Origin: Devosia sp.
Lineage (GTDB): Bacteria > Pseudomonadota > Alphaproteobacteria > Rhizobiales > Devosiaceae
Assembly (NCBI RefSeq): GCF_024707125.1
Contig: NZ_JANQAH010000004.1
Coordinates: forward strand, 34,152-98,151
Length of the DNA: 64,000 nt
Direction: 5' to 3'
Shown here: one piece after another, positions 1-8,898 of the stretch
Numbering within the stretch: the stretch's first letter is position 1
How the letters are laid out: each line of letters opens with the position of its first letter
Notes under the pieces: model-generated
Told to the model about the DNA's origin: nothing
The model's database searches: none
What the model saw: the letters and a program-made list of their open reading frames with translations, nothing else
Position numbers and translations under genes: made by a program

Positions 1-2825
1 ACATGGATATTTACGAGCGTCAGCGCGAGCAGGCCAAGGATCGGCCGCTGTTTACGCTGCATGACGGCCCGCCCTATGCCAATGGCAATATCCATATCGG
101 CCATGCGCTGAACAAGACGCTGAAGGACCTGGTGAGCCGGTCCATGCAGATGCTTGGCCACAACGCTGCCTATATCCCCGGCTGGGATTGTCACGGCCTG
201 CCCATCGAATGGAAGATCGAAGAGCAGTACCGCGCCAAGGGCAAGGACAAGAATGAGGTTCCGGTGGTCGAATTCCGCCAGGAATGCCGCGCCTTTGCCG
301 AAAGCTGGGTCGATATCCAGCGCGAGGAATTCAAGCGCCTGGGCATCCTCGGCGAATGGGACAATCCCTATCTCACCATGAGCTTTGACGCCGAAGCGCA
401 GATCGCGCGCGAGCTGATGAAGGTGTCCATGTCTGGGCAGCTTTATCGCGGCTCCAAGCCCGTGATGTGGTCGGTGGTCGAGCGCACGGCGCTGGCCGAA
501 GCTGAAATCGAATATGCCGATTATGAGAGCGACACGATCTGGGTGAAATTCCCGGTCAGCCGGTTTGGTGGGGTCGAGCCGGCTGAGGGAAGCAAGCTTG
601 TTCGGCCGAGCGTGGTGATCTGGACGACCACCCCCTGGACCATCCCGGCTAACCGGGCCATCTCGTTTTCCAGCAAGATCGCTTACAGCCTTTACCGCGT
701 GACCGCGGCCCCCGATGGGAATTGGGCGGCGGTTGGAGACCAGTACATCGTCGCGGACAACTTGGCTGAAGACGTGATGAAGAAGGCCAAGGTCGAAGCG
801 TACGAAAAGGTCTTCCCCGTCAGTTCGGAAATGCTCGCCGGTGCGCTGGCCGAGCATCCGCTGCGCGGCCTTGCCGATGGCTACAACTTTGACGTGCCGC
901 TGCTCGACGGTGAACATGTCACCGACGATGCCGGTACCGGCTTCGTGCACACAGCCCCGGGCCATGGTCTCGATGACTTTGGAATCTGGATGGATTCAAC
1001 GCGCCTGCTGCAGGATCGCGGCATCGATCCGTCCATCCCCTATGTTGTGGGCGACGACGGCTTCTACACGTCCGAAGCGCCCGGTTTTGATGGCGCGCGC
1101 GTCATCGACGACAATGGCAAGAAGGGCGATGCGAACAATCGCGTTATCGCCGCTCTCGCCGAGCACGGCAATATCATCGCCCGTGGCCGCGTGAAGCATC
1201 AGTATCCGCATTCCTGGCGCTCCAAGAAGCCGGTGATCTATCGCAACACGCCGCAATGGTTTGTCTATATGGACAAGGCCATCGAGGGTGTGGAGGGCGA
1301 TACGCTGCGTCACCGCGCGCTCAACGCGATCGATGCGACAAAGTTCTACCCCGCTGCCGGCCAGAACCGGTTGCGCGCCATGATTGCGGACCGTCCCGAT
1401 TGGGTGCTGAGCCGTCAGCGCGCCTGGGGCGTGCCGATCACGGTTTTCGTGCACAAGGAAAGCGGCGAAATCCTTCGCGATGAGCTGGTCAATCACCGCA
1501 TTGCCCAGAGCTTTGAGGAAGAGGGTGCCGACGCCTGGTACAAGGCCGGTGCTGCGGAGCGCTATCTCGGGGAGGGCCACAAGGCCGCTGACTACGAGAT
1601 GGTGACAGACGTTCTCGACGTCTGGTTCGATTCCGGTTCGACCCACGCCTTTGTGCTGCGCAACAAGCAGAAGTGGCCGCACCTGAAATTCCCGGCCTCG
1701 ATGTATCTCGAAGGCTCGGATCAGCATCGCGGCTGGTTCCATTCGTCGCTGCTCGAAAGCTGCGCGACCAATGGCTACGCGCCCTATGACAGCGTTCTCA
1801 CCCATGGCTTTACCATGGATGGCGAAGGCAAGAAGATGAGCAAGTCGCTCGGCAATACCGTTGCCCCGCAGGACATCATCAAGCAGTACGGCGCCGATAT
1901 CCTGCGCCTTTGGGTGGCTTCGTCGGACTATTCGGAAGACCTGCGCCTCGGCAAGGAAATCATCCAGACGACGGTGGATGCGTACCGAAAACTGCGCAAT
2001 ACGCTGCGCTGGCTGCTGGGCAATCTTGCCCACTTCAAGGCTGACGATGTCGTTGATTTCCGCGACATGCCCGAGCTTGAGCGTCTGATGCTGCACCGTC
2101 TGGCGCAGCTCGATGCCGGCGTGCGCTCGGCCTACAAGGAATATGACTACCGCAAGGTCGTCTCGCTCTTGTCGAACTTCATGAACATCGAGCTTTCGGC
2201 GTTCTACTTCGACATCCGCAAGGACACGCTCTATTGCGATCCGATCTCGTCGGCAAAACGCCGTTCTGCGCTGACCGTGCTCGACCATCTGTTCAACGCG
2301 CTGACCGCCTGGCTGGCGCCGATCCTGGTCTTCACCATGGAAGAGTGCTGGCTGGAACGGCATCCGGGCGAGAACGAGTCGGTCCATCTGCGGCTCTTCC
2401 CGGACATTCCGGCGGAATGGCTTGATGACGATCTCGCCGACAAGTGGCAGCTCATCCGCGGCGTGCGTCGCGTGGTGACCGGGGCGCTCGAAATCGAGCG
2501 TCGCGAAAAGCGCATCGGTTCGTCGCTGGAAGCGGCGCCGAAGGTGTTCGTCTCGGACGCGCGCTATATCGAGGCGCTCGAAGGGCAGGACCTGGCCGAG
2601 ATCGCCATCACCTCGGCGATTGCCGTGTCGCAGGGCGAAGGCCCGGCCGAAGCGTTCAAGCTTGACGATGTGCCGGGTGTTTCCGTGGAGCCGGCTCTGG
2701 CCGAAGGCAGGCGCTGCGCCCGTTCGTGGAAGGTGCTGCCCGAAGTCGGATCCGATCCCGAATATCCGGACGTGACCTTGCGCGACGCTCAGGCGCTGCG
2801 TGAGCGTGCGGCGGCCGGGCTCTAA
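1..2825 (+). CDS. ileS: Isoleucyl-tRNA synthetase, 5'-truncated by window edge
   Basis: Class I aminoacyl-tRNA synthetase that charges tRNA-Ile in the cytoplasm. The frame is already open at the window edge; the first full codon (position 3) is an internal Met, and about 35-40 N-terminal residues should lie upstream judging from where HIGH normally falls. Visible residues 31-34 are HIGH, residues 611-615 are KMSKS, and a WDCHGLPIE motif and the CP1 editing insertion lie between. The C-terminus keeps CARSWKV, but the paired cysteines of the zinc knuckle found in E. coli-type IleS are mostly missing. lspA begins 4 bases after the stop, so the two are probably co-transcribed. Confidence 0.97.
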   Translation, partial: MDIYERQREQAKDRPLFTLHDGPPYANGNIHIGHALNKTLKDLVSRSMQMLGHNAAYIPGWDCHGLPIEWKIEEQYRAKGKDKNEVPVVEFRQECRAFAESWVDIQREEFKRLGILGEWDNPYLTMSFDAEAQIARELMKVSMSGQLYRGSKPVMWSVVERTALAEAEIEYADYESDTIWVKFPVSRFGGVEPAEGSKLVRPSVVIWTTTPWTIPANRAISFSSKIAYSLYRVTAAPDGNWAAVGDQYIVADNLAEDVMKKAKVEAYEKVFPVSSEMLAGALAEHPLRGLADGYNFDVPLLDGEHVTDDAGTGFVHTAPGHGLDDFGIWMDSTRLLQDRGIDPSIPYVVGDDGFYTSEAPGFDGARVIDDNGKKGDANNRVIAALAEHGNIIARGRVKHQYPHSWRSKKPVIYRNTPQWFVYMDKAIEGVEGDTLRHRALNAIDATKFYPAAGQNRLRAMIADRPDWVLSRQRAWGVPITVFVHKESGEILRDELVNHRIAQSFEEEGADAWYKAGAAERYLGEGHKAADYEMVTDVLDVWFDSGSTHAFVLRNKQKWPHLKFPASMYLEGSDQHRGWFHSSLLESCATNGYAPYDSVLTHGFTMDGEGKKMSKSLGNTVAPQDIIKQYGADILRLWVASSDYSEDLRLGKEIIQTTVDAYRKLRNTLRWLLGNLAHFKADDVVDFRDMPELERLMLHRLAQLDAGVRSAYKEYDYRKVVSLLSNFMNIELSAFYFDIRKDTLYCDPISSAKRRSALTVLDHLFNALTAWLAPILVFTMEECWLERHPGENESVHLRLFPDIPAEWLDDDLADKWQLIRGVRRVVTGALEIERREKRIGSSLEAAPKVFVSDARYIEALEGQDLAEIAITSAIAVSQGEGPAEAFKLDDVPGVSVEPALAEGRRCARSWKVLPEVGSDPEYPDVTLRDAQALRERAAAGL

Positions 2826-2829
2826 CCCG

Positions 2830-3396
2830 GTGGCCGTCACGAGGGCAGCTTCGCCCGCCATTTACACCTCGCTTGTCGCGGCCGTGCTCGCCTTTGGGCT
2901 CGACCGCGCGCAAAAGGGCTATCATATCGCGGCCGAATGCTATGGCATCGGGCAGGCGAACTGCGTCGAGATCTTCACCAACTACGTCCCGTTCTCGATG
3001 ACCGGCTGGCGGGGTGGCGAAATCGTGCCGGTGACCTCGTTCTTCGACTATGTGCTCGTTTGGAATACCGGGATTTCGTACGGCCTGCTCGATGGCCTGC
3101 CGGTGTGGACCTTGGGCGCGATCATGATGGTGGCGATCATCGGGCTTTCGGTCTGGTGGTGGCGAGCCGATGCGCCGCTGGTGCGGCTGGGTCTGGCCTT
3201 TGCCATAGGCGGAGCGCTCTCCAATGCGCTCGACCGGCTGATTTTTGGCGCAGTCGCCGACTTCTTCCATTTTCATTGGGGAAGCTGGTCATTCTACATC
3301 TTCAACATCGCCGATATGGCGATCACGCTGGGGGTGATCCTGTTGCTGATCGACCTTGTTGGCTTCGGGAAAAGCAAGCCAAAGCCGGCCGATTGA
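2830..3396 (+). CDS. lspA: Lipoprotein signal peptidase (signal peptidase II)
   Basis: Inner-membrane aspartic protease that removes signal peptides from diacylglyceryl-modified prolipoproteins. The 188-residue product has four hydrophobic segments and both catalytic-Asp motifs: NALDRL in the first and FNIADMAI in the second, plus the NTGISYGLL motif. I chose the GTG at 2830, just after the ileS stop; an in-frame ATG at 2800 would overlap ileS by 26 bases and add a poorly conserved leader. The ileS-lspA pairing is widespread in proteobacteria. The next gene encodes a lipoprotein, a natural substrate. Confidence 0.94.
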   Translation: MAVTRAASPAIYTSLVAAVLAFGLDRAQKGYHIAAECYGIGQANCVEIFTNYVPFSMTGWRGGEIVPVTSFFDYVLVWNTGISYGLLDGLPVWTLGAIMMVAIIGLSVWWWRADAPLVRLGLAFAIGGALSNALDRLIFGAVADFFHFHWGSWSFYIFNIADMAITLGVILLLIDLVGFGKSKPKPAD

Positions 3397-3481
3397 GGCT
3401 CGCGCACCATTGTGCTGCCCGAATCTGGCCTTAGGGCCTCAAATGCGCTATAAGCGCCGCCATTATCGTAAGGGACGTTTC

Positions 3482-4183
3482 ATGCGTATTGGATTGACCG
3501 GCCACAATGGCCGTATTTCGGCCGCGGCGCGTGCAGTGCTGGCAGGGCTGGCCTTGGCGGCGACTTTGGCCCTGGGCGCCTGCACCACGGTCGAAGGCAC
3601 CAATGCGCTGACCGATTTCGGCACCTTTGAACGCGACGTGTTGAACACGACCGCGCGCGGTGTTGGTCTTATCCCTGGCGAAGCACCTAAGGAAGATTTG
3701 ACCGCGGCCCGCGCTCCGCTGGTGCTGCCGCGATCGGGCAACAACCTGCCGGCACCGAGCACGCAGGTCGCTGCGGCGCAGCTGCCGGCTGACAGCAATA
3801 CCGTGCAGATCGATACCTCCAATCTTAGCGAGGCCGATATCCAGCGCCTGCGCAATGCCAAGGTCGTTGACCTGCGTTCGCTTTCCGGCCGTCCGCTGAC
3901 GCCGGAAGAAGCCCGCGCCCTGACCGCTCGCATGAGCGCAGCAGGCATGCAGGTGACGGGAACCGCTGGCCGGCCGCTCTATCTGCCGCCGGATGAATAT
4001 TTTACCCGCGTGGGTAGTGCTGATCTCGTTTGCCGGGCCGCCAGCGGCGAGCTCGTTCCGCTCAGCGATGCGCGTTGCCCAGAGGAAGTGCGCCGTGCTC
4101 TGCGAGCGCAAGGTCCGAGCAGCACGATGCTGAGCGGTGGCGCCAGCGCCAAGCTGACCACGAACGAAGTTACCAACCAGTAG
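3482..4183 (+). CDS. Hypothetical lipoprotein
   Basis: A 233-residue protein of unknown function. It has a signal peptide with a clear lipobox, LGAC, at residues 31-34, so Cys34 should be lipidated after LspA cleavage. The mature part has low-complexity Pro/Ala stretches and a segment SEADIQRLRNAKVVDL, with two Cys near the C-terminus (LVCRAASG, DARCPEE) that could pair in the periplasm. ATG at 3482 places the lipobox correctly; the open frame extends upstream into lspA without a plausible start. It follows lspA by 85 bases and is closed by a hairpin at 4214. I do not recognise a named domain. Confidence 0.8.
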   Translation: MRIGLTGHNGRISAAARAVLAGLALAATLALGACTTVEGTNALTDFGTFERDVLNTTARGVGLIPGEAPKEDLTAARAPLVLPRSGNNLPAPSTQVAAAQLPADSNTVQIDTSNLSEADIQRLRNAKVVDLRSLSGRPLTPEEARALTARMSAAGMQVTGTAGRPLYLPPDEYFTRVGSADLVCRAASGELVPLSDARCPEEVRRALRAQGPSSTMLSGGASAKLTTNEVTNQ

Positions 4184-4213
4184 TACCAGATCTACTGGAG
4201 CTGACCCCTGTTT

Positions 4214-4240
4214 GGCGGCCGGATGATCCGGCCGCCTTTC
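4214..4240 (+). terminator. Intrinsic terminator after the lipoprotein gene
   Basis: GGCGGCCGGAT (4214-4224) and ATCCGGCCGCC (4226-4236) are perfect inverted repeats, followed by a T-rich stretch (TTTCGCTTTC). It lies 30 bases after the lipoprotein stop and 55 bases before the rluB-like start. Confidence 0.75.
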
Positions 4241-4294
4241 GCTTTCTCCGCGCCGCCCAAAATGGGTCCCGCATGACATGGAAGTCCTGTTCGC

Positions 4295-6181
4295 ATGAGC
4301 GACACACCAAAACCCGAAACCGCTGATCGTCTCGCCAAGGTCATGGCCCGCGCCGGCCTCTGCTCCCGCCGCGATGCCGAAGGCTGGATTGCCGCCGGCC
4401 GCGTCATGGTCAATGGCAAGAAGGTCATTACCCCGGCCTTCAACGTCACGAGCCGCGACAAGATCACGGTAGACGGACAGCCGCTGGCCGAGCGCCAGGG
4501 TACCCGCATCTGGCTCTACCACAAGCCCGCCGGGCTGGTGGTGACCGAGAAGGACCCGGAGGGTCGCCCGACGATTTTTGAGGCTCTCGAAGAGCAGGGC
4601 CTGCCGCGCGTCGTTACCGTGGGCCGTCTCGATATCAATACCGAGGGCCTGTTGCTCCTCACCAATGATGGTGGGCTCAAGCGCGTGCTTGAATTGCCGT
4701 CTACCGGCTGGCTGCGCCGCTATCGCGTGCGGGCCTATGGTTTTGTGACCCAGGCGCAGCTCGACGCGCTCAAGGACGGCATCACCGTCGAGGGTATCAA
4801 TTATGGCCCCATCGAAGCCACGCTCGAACGCGAGCAGGGGCACAATGTCTGGATCGTCGTGGGTCTGCGCGAAGGCAAGAACCGCGAAGTCAAGAATGTG
4901 CTCGGGGCGCTGGGTCTTGAAGTGAACCGCCTGATCCGCGTTTCCTATGGTCCGTTCCAGCTCGGCGACCTCAAGGAAGGTCAGATCGAGGTGGTGAAGG
5001 CCAAGATGCTCAAGGACCAGCTTGGCAAGAAGCTGGCCGAGGCGGCCAATGTCGATTTCGACAGCGATATGCCCGAAGGTCTGTTCCCGCCCCCACGGCC
5101 CAGCAGCGAATCGCCGCGTGGCCGCTCGCCCCGCGGTGCCCCGGCCGGTGGCGGGCGCTTTGATTCTCGCGGTGGGTCCGATGACCGCCGCTCGTTCCGC
5201 GACGATGATCGTCCGGTGCGGCCGCGCCGCATTCATTTTGACGACGATGGCCGCGCGCCGGAAGAATATGAACCCAAGGGTCCGGGCCGTCCGGCGCGTG
5301 CGCGCGTTGACGCTGACGACCAGCCGGCGAGCAATTATGGCCGTCCGCCGATCCGGGCGCCGCGGCCGGATCGTGCCGATCGCCCGGCGGGTGACCGCAA
5401 ATCGTTTGGCGACAAGAAGCCTTACGGGGATAAGAAGCCGTATGGGGACAAGAAGCCTTACGGCGAGCGCGATCGCAAGCCCTATGGTGACAAATCGTTC
5501 GGTGACCGGCCGCAGCGCAGCCGTCGTCCGGATGGCGATGAGCGTCCAGCCCGCAGCTTTAACGATCGTCCGCCGCGTCGCGATGATGACCGTCGCGGTG
5601 GTGGCGAGCGCCCGCAGCGCGGCTTTGGTGACAAGCCAGCGCGTAGCTTCGGCGATCGTCCGGCGCGCGGTGGTGATCGTCCGTTCGGAGACAAGCCGGG
5701 TCGTGGTTTTGGTGACCGTCCATCTCGTGGTGGTGGCGAACGTCCCGCACGCCCGTTTGGCGACAAGCCGGGCCGCAGCTTTGGCGATCGTCCGGCCCGT
5801 GGCGGCGAGCGCCCGGCACGTTCGTTTGGTGACAAGCCCGGCCGTAGCTTCGGTGATCGCCCGGACCGCGGCGACCGTCCCTCGCGTCCGTTCGGCGACA
5901 AGCCCTCGCGTGGCCCCCGCTCGGATCGTCCGCAGCGTGCTTTTGACGATAGCCGGCCACAGCGCCGCGATGATCGCCCGGGTCAGGGCCGCCCGCAGGG
6001 TGGTCGCCCCGGTGGCCGACCCGAAGGAGGCCGCCCCGGCGGTCGGCCCGAAGGCGGACGTCCCGGCGGCGCGCGCCCGACGGGTGGTCGCCCCGGCGGA
6101 CGCCCAGAGGGCGGCAAGCCATTTGGTGGCAAGCCGAGCGGCGGTGGTCGTCCTTCCGGCCCGCGCAAGCCGCGCGGCTAA
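4295..6181 (+). CDS. rluB: RluB/RsuA-family rRNA pseudouridine synthase with long R/G/D-rich tail
   Basis: Converts uridine to pseudouridine in rRNA. An S4 RNA-binding domain (about residues 10-60) is followed by an RsuA/RluB/E/F catalytic domain (about 70-240). Asp113 in GRLDINTEG is the catalytic residue. From about residue 255 to 628 the protein is a low-complexity tail of Arg, Gly, Asp, Lys and Pro with tandem units such as KPYGDK, FGDKPGRSFGDRP and GGRPEGGRPG. E. coli RluB and RsuA end near residue 230-290, so more than half of this protein is extra. The tail is probably disordered and could bind RNA. Whether it modifies 23S U2605 or another site cannot be read from sequence. rsmD starts 3 bases after the stop. 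Confidence 0.88.
   Translation: MSDTPKPETADRLAKVMARAGLCSRRDAEGWIAAGRVMVNGKKVITPAFNVTSRDKITVDGQPLAERQGTRIWLYHKPAGLVVTEKDPEGRPTIFEALEEQGLPRVVTVGRLDINTEGLLLLTNDGGLKRVLELPSTGWLRRYRVRAYGFVTQAQLDALKDGITVEGINYGPIEATLEREQGHNVWIVVGLREGKNREVKNVLGALGLEVNRLIRVSYGPFQLGDLKEGQIEVVKAKMLKDQLGKKLAEAANVDFDSDMPEGLFPPPRPSSESPRGRSPRGAPAGGGRFDSRGGSDDRRSFRDDDRPVRPRRIHFDDDGRAPEEYEPKGPGRPARARVDADDQPASNYGRPPIRAPRPDRADRPAGDRKSFGDKKPYGDKKPYGDKKPYGERDRKPYGDKSFGDRPQRSRRPDGDERPARSFNDRPPRRDDDRRGGGERPQRGFGDKPARSFGDRPARGGDRPFGDKPGRGFGDRPSRGGGERPARPFGDKPGRSFGDRPARGGERPARSFGDKPGRSFGDRPDRGDRPSRPFGDKPSRGPRSDRPQRAFDDSRPQRRDDRPGQGRPQGGRPGGRPEGGRPGGRPEGGRPGGARPTGGRPGGRPEGGKPFGGKPSGGGRPSGPRKPRG
5410..6140 (+). repeat. Coding tandem repeats in the tail of the RluB-like protein
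   Basis: Imperfect in-frame repeats: KPYGDK units at about 5410-5470, FGDKP/FGDRP units at about 5490-5920, and GGRPEG/GGRPG units at about 5995-6120. Units differ at the nucleotide level, so they look older than recent slippage. Such repeats invite copy-number change. Confidence 0.8.
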
Positions 6182-6184
6182 GCC

Positions 6185-6748
6185 ATGCGGATTGTCGCCG
6201 GTAAGTTTCGCGGCAAGCAGCTCAATTCGCCGTCGGACGATTCCATTCGCCCGACGGCAGACCGCGTGCGCGAGAGCATGTTCAATATATTGGGGTCACG
6301 GCTCGGGCCGGTGCTGGAGGGCAAGCGGGTGCTTGACCTTTTTGCCGGCACCGGGGCGCTGGGGCTCGAAGCCCTGTCGCGCGGTGCGTCCCATGTCACC
6401 TTTGTCGATGTCGGTGCGGAATCGCGCGGGCTGATCCGCGATCACATCCAGGCTTTTGGCGTGGCGGGGATTACCAAGCTGCTGCGTCGTGACGCGACGG
6501 GGCTGGGGACGCCGGGCACGTTCGGGCAGTTCGATCTTGTTTTTCTTGATCCGCCCTATGGGCAGGGTCTTGGCGAGAAGGCGCTGGCTGAATTGGCCGG
6601 CAATGGCTGGCTGAAACCCGGCGCGACGCTGGTCTGGGAAGAGAGCGTCGATGTGCCGGTGACGGTGCCAGAAGGCTTTACGCTCGATGACGAGCGCGAA
6701 TATGGCGCTGCAGCGGTGCGGTTTCTGACGTTTGGAGAGGCGGCCTAG
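6185..6748 (+). CDS. rsmD: 16S rRNA (guanine966-N2)-methyltransferase
   Basis: SAM-dependent methyltransferase that makes m2G966 in 16S rRNA during 30S assembly. The 187-residue protein opens with MRIVAGKFRGKQL, typical of RsmD, and carries the SAM loop LDLFAGTGALGLEAL (about 51-65) and the catalytic NPPY-type motif as DPPYG. It sits 3 bases after the rluB-like gene, giving an rRNA-modification pair. Its stop codon lies inside a terminator hairpin that also contains the stop of the convergent zur. Confidence 0.93.
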   Translation: MRIVAGKFRGKQLNSPSDDSIRPTADRVRESMFNILGSRLGPVLEGKRVLDLFAGTGALGLEALSRGASHVTFVDVGAESRGLIRDHIQAFGVAGITKLLRRDATGLGTPGTFGQFDLVFLDPPYGQGLGEKALAELAGNGWLKPGATLVWEESVDVPVTVPEGFTLDDEREYGAAAVRFLTFGEAA

Positions 6749-6764
6749 TTCAGGCCGCCTTTTT
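6738..6764. terminator. Bidirectional terminator shared by rsmD and zur
   Basis: AGGCGGCCT (6738-6746) pairs with AGGCCGCCT (6752-6760), loop of 5, then a T run on the plus strand. The rsmD stop (6746-6748) and the zur stop (6750-6752) both fall inside the hairpin, so it can only act after both genes are fully read. Confidence 0.75.
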
Positions 6765-7166
6765 GAGGCAATCCGCGCAGCGGCCGCGGATTTCCATAGT
6801 GGTGCGTTCCACCTTGAAGCCGCCCGTGCGGGCCCATGAGCCCAGCCGCTCTTCGATCACTTCATCGGCGAATTCATCAACCTTGCCGCAGCTTTCGCAG
6901 ATGGCGAAGGCGATGAGGCCCTTGCGATGGCAATGCATGTCGGCGCAGGCGACGAAGGCGTTGAGCGATTCAAGCCGATGGGCGAGGCCCCGGTCCACGA
7001 GCTTGTCGAGCGCGCGATAGACCTGCAGTGGCGCGCGCAGGCCATCGCCACGCAGCTTGTCCAAAATGTCATAGGCGCTGAGCGGGCCCATCGAGGCCGT
7101 CAGCGTGCCTAGCACGAGTTCCTGATTGCGGGTGAGGTCCGTCGGAATGTCGTGACTATGCGCCAT
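6750..7166 (-). CDS. zur: Zinc uptake regulator, Fur family
   Basis: Zn-responsive repressor of zinc-uptake genes. The 138-residue protein has a winged-helix N-terminus (about 10-80) and the Fur-family metal region: ADMHCHRKGL for the sensory site and CESCGK with CADCLKK, two CxxC pairs for structural zinc. Location decides Zur over Fur or PerR: the start overlaps the znuB stop by 11 bases, making it the last gene of znuC-znuB-zur. It should repress its own operon and the divergent znuA through the boxes near 8823-8866. Confidence 0.92.
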   Translation of the reverse strand: MAHSHDIPTDLTRNQELVLGTLTASMGPLSAYDILDKLRGDGLRAPLQVYRALDKLVDRGLAHRLESLNAFVACADMHCHRKGLIAFAICESCGKVDEFADEVIEERLGSWARTGGFKVERTTMEIRGRCADCLKKAA

Positions 7167-7974
7167 GGCTTTCTCTCCTGCCGAACAATCTTGCGGTCGG
7201 TACCGTGAGCGAGACGAGGAAGATCAGCAGCGCCGCGACGACAATGGACGGTCCTGAAGCGGTATCCCAGGTGAGCGAGCCGTACAAGCCAGCGATGACG
7301 GATGCGGCACCAAGAACTGCTGCCACCAGCGCCATGATTTCAGGCGTGGCGCTGAGGCGGCGGGCGGTGGCGGCGGGAATGATCAGGAGCGAGGTGATGA
7401 GGAGGACGCCGACGAGCTTCATGGCAATGGCAATGACCGAGGCCATGAGCAGCATGAGGAGGATGCGGCTGACCTCCGGCTTCAGCCCTTCGGCTTCGGC
7501 GAGCTCGGGGCTGACCGTGGCGGCGAGAAGCGGGCGCCAGTTGAGCGCGAGGATCGCGAGGATGGCGATGCCGCCGCCATAGATGATGTAAATATCCTCC
7601 ATCGAGACGGCGAGGATGTCGCCGAAGAGGAAGCCCATGAGGTCGATGCGGACCTGCGTGAGAAAGCCCACAAGCACGAGGCCGACGGCGAGGGAGGAGT
7701 GGCTGAGGATGCCGAGGAGGGCGTCGGTGGAGAGCGTGTTCTGGCGTTGTAGGAGGAGCAGCGCACCGGCGACGAGGGCGGCGACGGCGAAGACGCCAAG
7801 GGTCATGTTGATCGAGAGCAGGATCGAGATGGCGACGCCGAGCAGGGCCGAATGGGCCATGGTGTCGCCAAAATAGGCCATGCGGCGCCAGACGACGAAA
7901 CAGCCCAGCGGGCCGGTGACGGCGGCGAGGCCGATGCCGGCGACAAGGGCGCGGGAGAAGAAATCACCGAGCAT
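7156..7974 (-). CDS. znuB: Zinc ABC transporter permease
   Basis: Inner-membrane permease of the ZnuABC importer (ABC-3 family). The 272-residue product has about eight to nine hydrophobic segments and the family stretches RRMAYFGDTMAHSALLG near the start and LLIIPAATAR late. ATG at 7974 was chosen because upstream residues are unlike the family and would run deep into znuC; with this start znuC and znuB overlap by 11 bases, implying translational coupling. zur overlaps its 3' end. Confidence 0.94.
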   Translation of the reverse strand: MLGDFFSRALVAGIGLAAVTGPLGCFVVWRRMAYFGDTMAHSALLGVAISILLSINMTLGVFAVAALVAGALLLLQRQNTLSTDALLGILSHSSLAVGLVLVGFLTQVRIDLMGFLFGDILAVSMEDIYIIYGGGIAILAILALNWRPLLAATVSPELAEAEGLKPEVSRILLMLLMASVIAIAMKLVGVLLITSLLIIPAATARRLSATPEIMALVAAVLGAASVIAGLYGSLTWDTASGPSIVVAALLIFLVSLTVPTARLFGRRESHGA

Positions 7975-8785
7975 GGTCGTGCTCCGAGTGATCGTGATGC
8001 ACATGCCCGTGCGGGTGCTCGTGCTCGCCATGCTTGCCGACGAGGCAGCCGTCGTCGTGGTGTTCGTGATCGTGATGATGCTCGTAGATGGCGAGCGTGT
8101 CGGCGGCGCGGGCGCCGAACAGGGCGAGGTATTCCGGGCTGCGCTTGACGGCGGCGGGGGTGCCGCGGCAGCAGACGTGGCCGTTGAGGCAGATGACAGT
8201 ATCGGTTTCGGCCATGACGACGTGGAGATCGTGGCTGATCATCAGGATGCCGGCCTGGGTGGTGTCGCGGATGCTGCGGACCAGCTCGTAAAGCGCCACT
8301 TCGCCGGAGAAATCGACGCCCTGCACCGGCTCATCGAGGACAAGGAGATCGGGCTTGCGGATCATGGCGCGGGCAAAGAGCACGCGCTGGAATTCGCCGC
8401 CAGAAAGCTCCTGCACGGCGGCGTGAAGCAGGCGACCGGCACCGACGGCGGCGAGGGCAGCTTCGATCTCAGGGCGGGAGAACCGGCCGGTCAGGTTCAT
8501 CAGGCGCTCGACCGTCAGCGGGAGCGTCCAGTCGATGCTGAGCTTTTGCGGCACATAGCCGATCTTGAGGCCGGGTTTTCTCGATACCGTACCGGTCGAG
8601 GGCTTCAGGACACCCGTCGCCATTTTGGCGGTGGTCGATTTTCCCGAGCCATTGGGGCCGATGAGCGTGACGATTTCGCCGCGCGCGATGGAGAGGTCCA
8701 CGCCCTCGACGAGGACGCGGCCGCCACTGCGAACCCCGGCATTGGTGAGCGTGATGAGCGTTTCGCCCTTCATGCGCATGTCCAT
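7964..8785 (-). CDS. znuC: Zinc ABC transporter ATP-binding protein
   Basis: ATPase of the ZnuABC importer. It has Walker A GPNGSGKS at residues 43-50, the Q-loop in GYVPQKL, signature LSGGEFQR, Walker B LLVLDEP and the switch His in LMISHDLH. The C-terminus is rich in His and Asp (EHHHDHEHHDD, then HGEHEHPHGH), which can bind zinc. I chose ATG 8785, with GGAAA ahead; ATG 8818 is also in frame, but its upstream region is occupied by the Zur-like box at 8823. First gene of znuC-znuB-zur. Confidence 0.93.
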   Translation of the reverse strand: MDMRMKGETLITLTNAGVRSGGRVLVEGVDLSIARGEIVTLIGPNGSGKSTTAKMATGVLKPSTGTVSRKPGLKIGYVPQKLSIDWTLPLTVERLMNLTGRFSRPEIEAALAAVGAGRLLHAAVQELSGGEFQRVLFARAMIRKPDLLVLDEPVQGVDFSGEVALYELVRSIRDTTQAGILMISHDLHVVMAETDTVICLNGHVCCRGTPAAVKRSPEYLALFGARAADTLAIYEHHHDHEHHDDGCLVGKHGEHEHPHGHVHHDHSEHDHAR

Positions 8786-8822
8786 GAATGTTTCCACAAG
8801 TGCACTTGACGCTGTCATTTAC

Positions 8823-8835
8823 GTTATAGCATAAC
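8823..8835. promoter_or_regulatory. Zur-like operator, znuC side
   Basis: GTTATAGCATAAC is a perfect dyad: GTTAT, 3-base spacer, ATAAC. It resembles AT-rich GTTAT/ATAAC Zur sites known from alphaproteobacteria. It lies 37 bases upstream of the chosen znuC start in the znuC/znuA divergent region. Confidence 0.7.
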
Positions 8836-8847
8836 ACTGCCGCAAGC

Positions 8848-8866
8848 GTAATAACATAACATATCG
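8848..8866. promoter_or_regulatory. Second Zur-like operator, znuA side
   Basis: GTAATAACATAACATATCG contains an imperfect GTAAT-N3-ATAAC dyad. It shares 14 of 19 positions with the sequence upstream of the aztD-like gene (10015-10033), including the whole TAACATATCG end. It lies 32 bases ahead of the znuA start. Confidence 0.65.
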
Positions 8867-8898
8867 TTCGCGATATGGAGCAGACAAGAGGTGCCTTC

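Noticed and set aside
996..2861. Long minus-strand frame opposite ileS
   Set aside because: It lies wholly inside ileS, has unlikely composition and no family motif.
3431..5236. Long open frame on the minus strand opposite the lipoprotein and RluB-like genes
   Set aside because: It has no recognised domain and mirrors strong genes on the plus strand; GC-rich third positions keep the opposite strand open.
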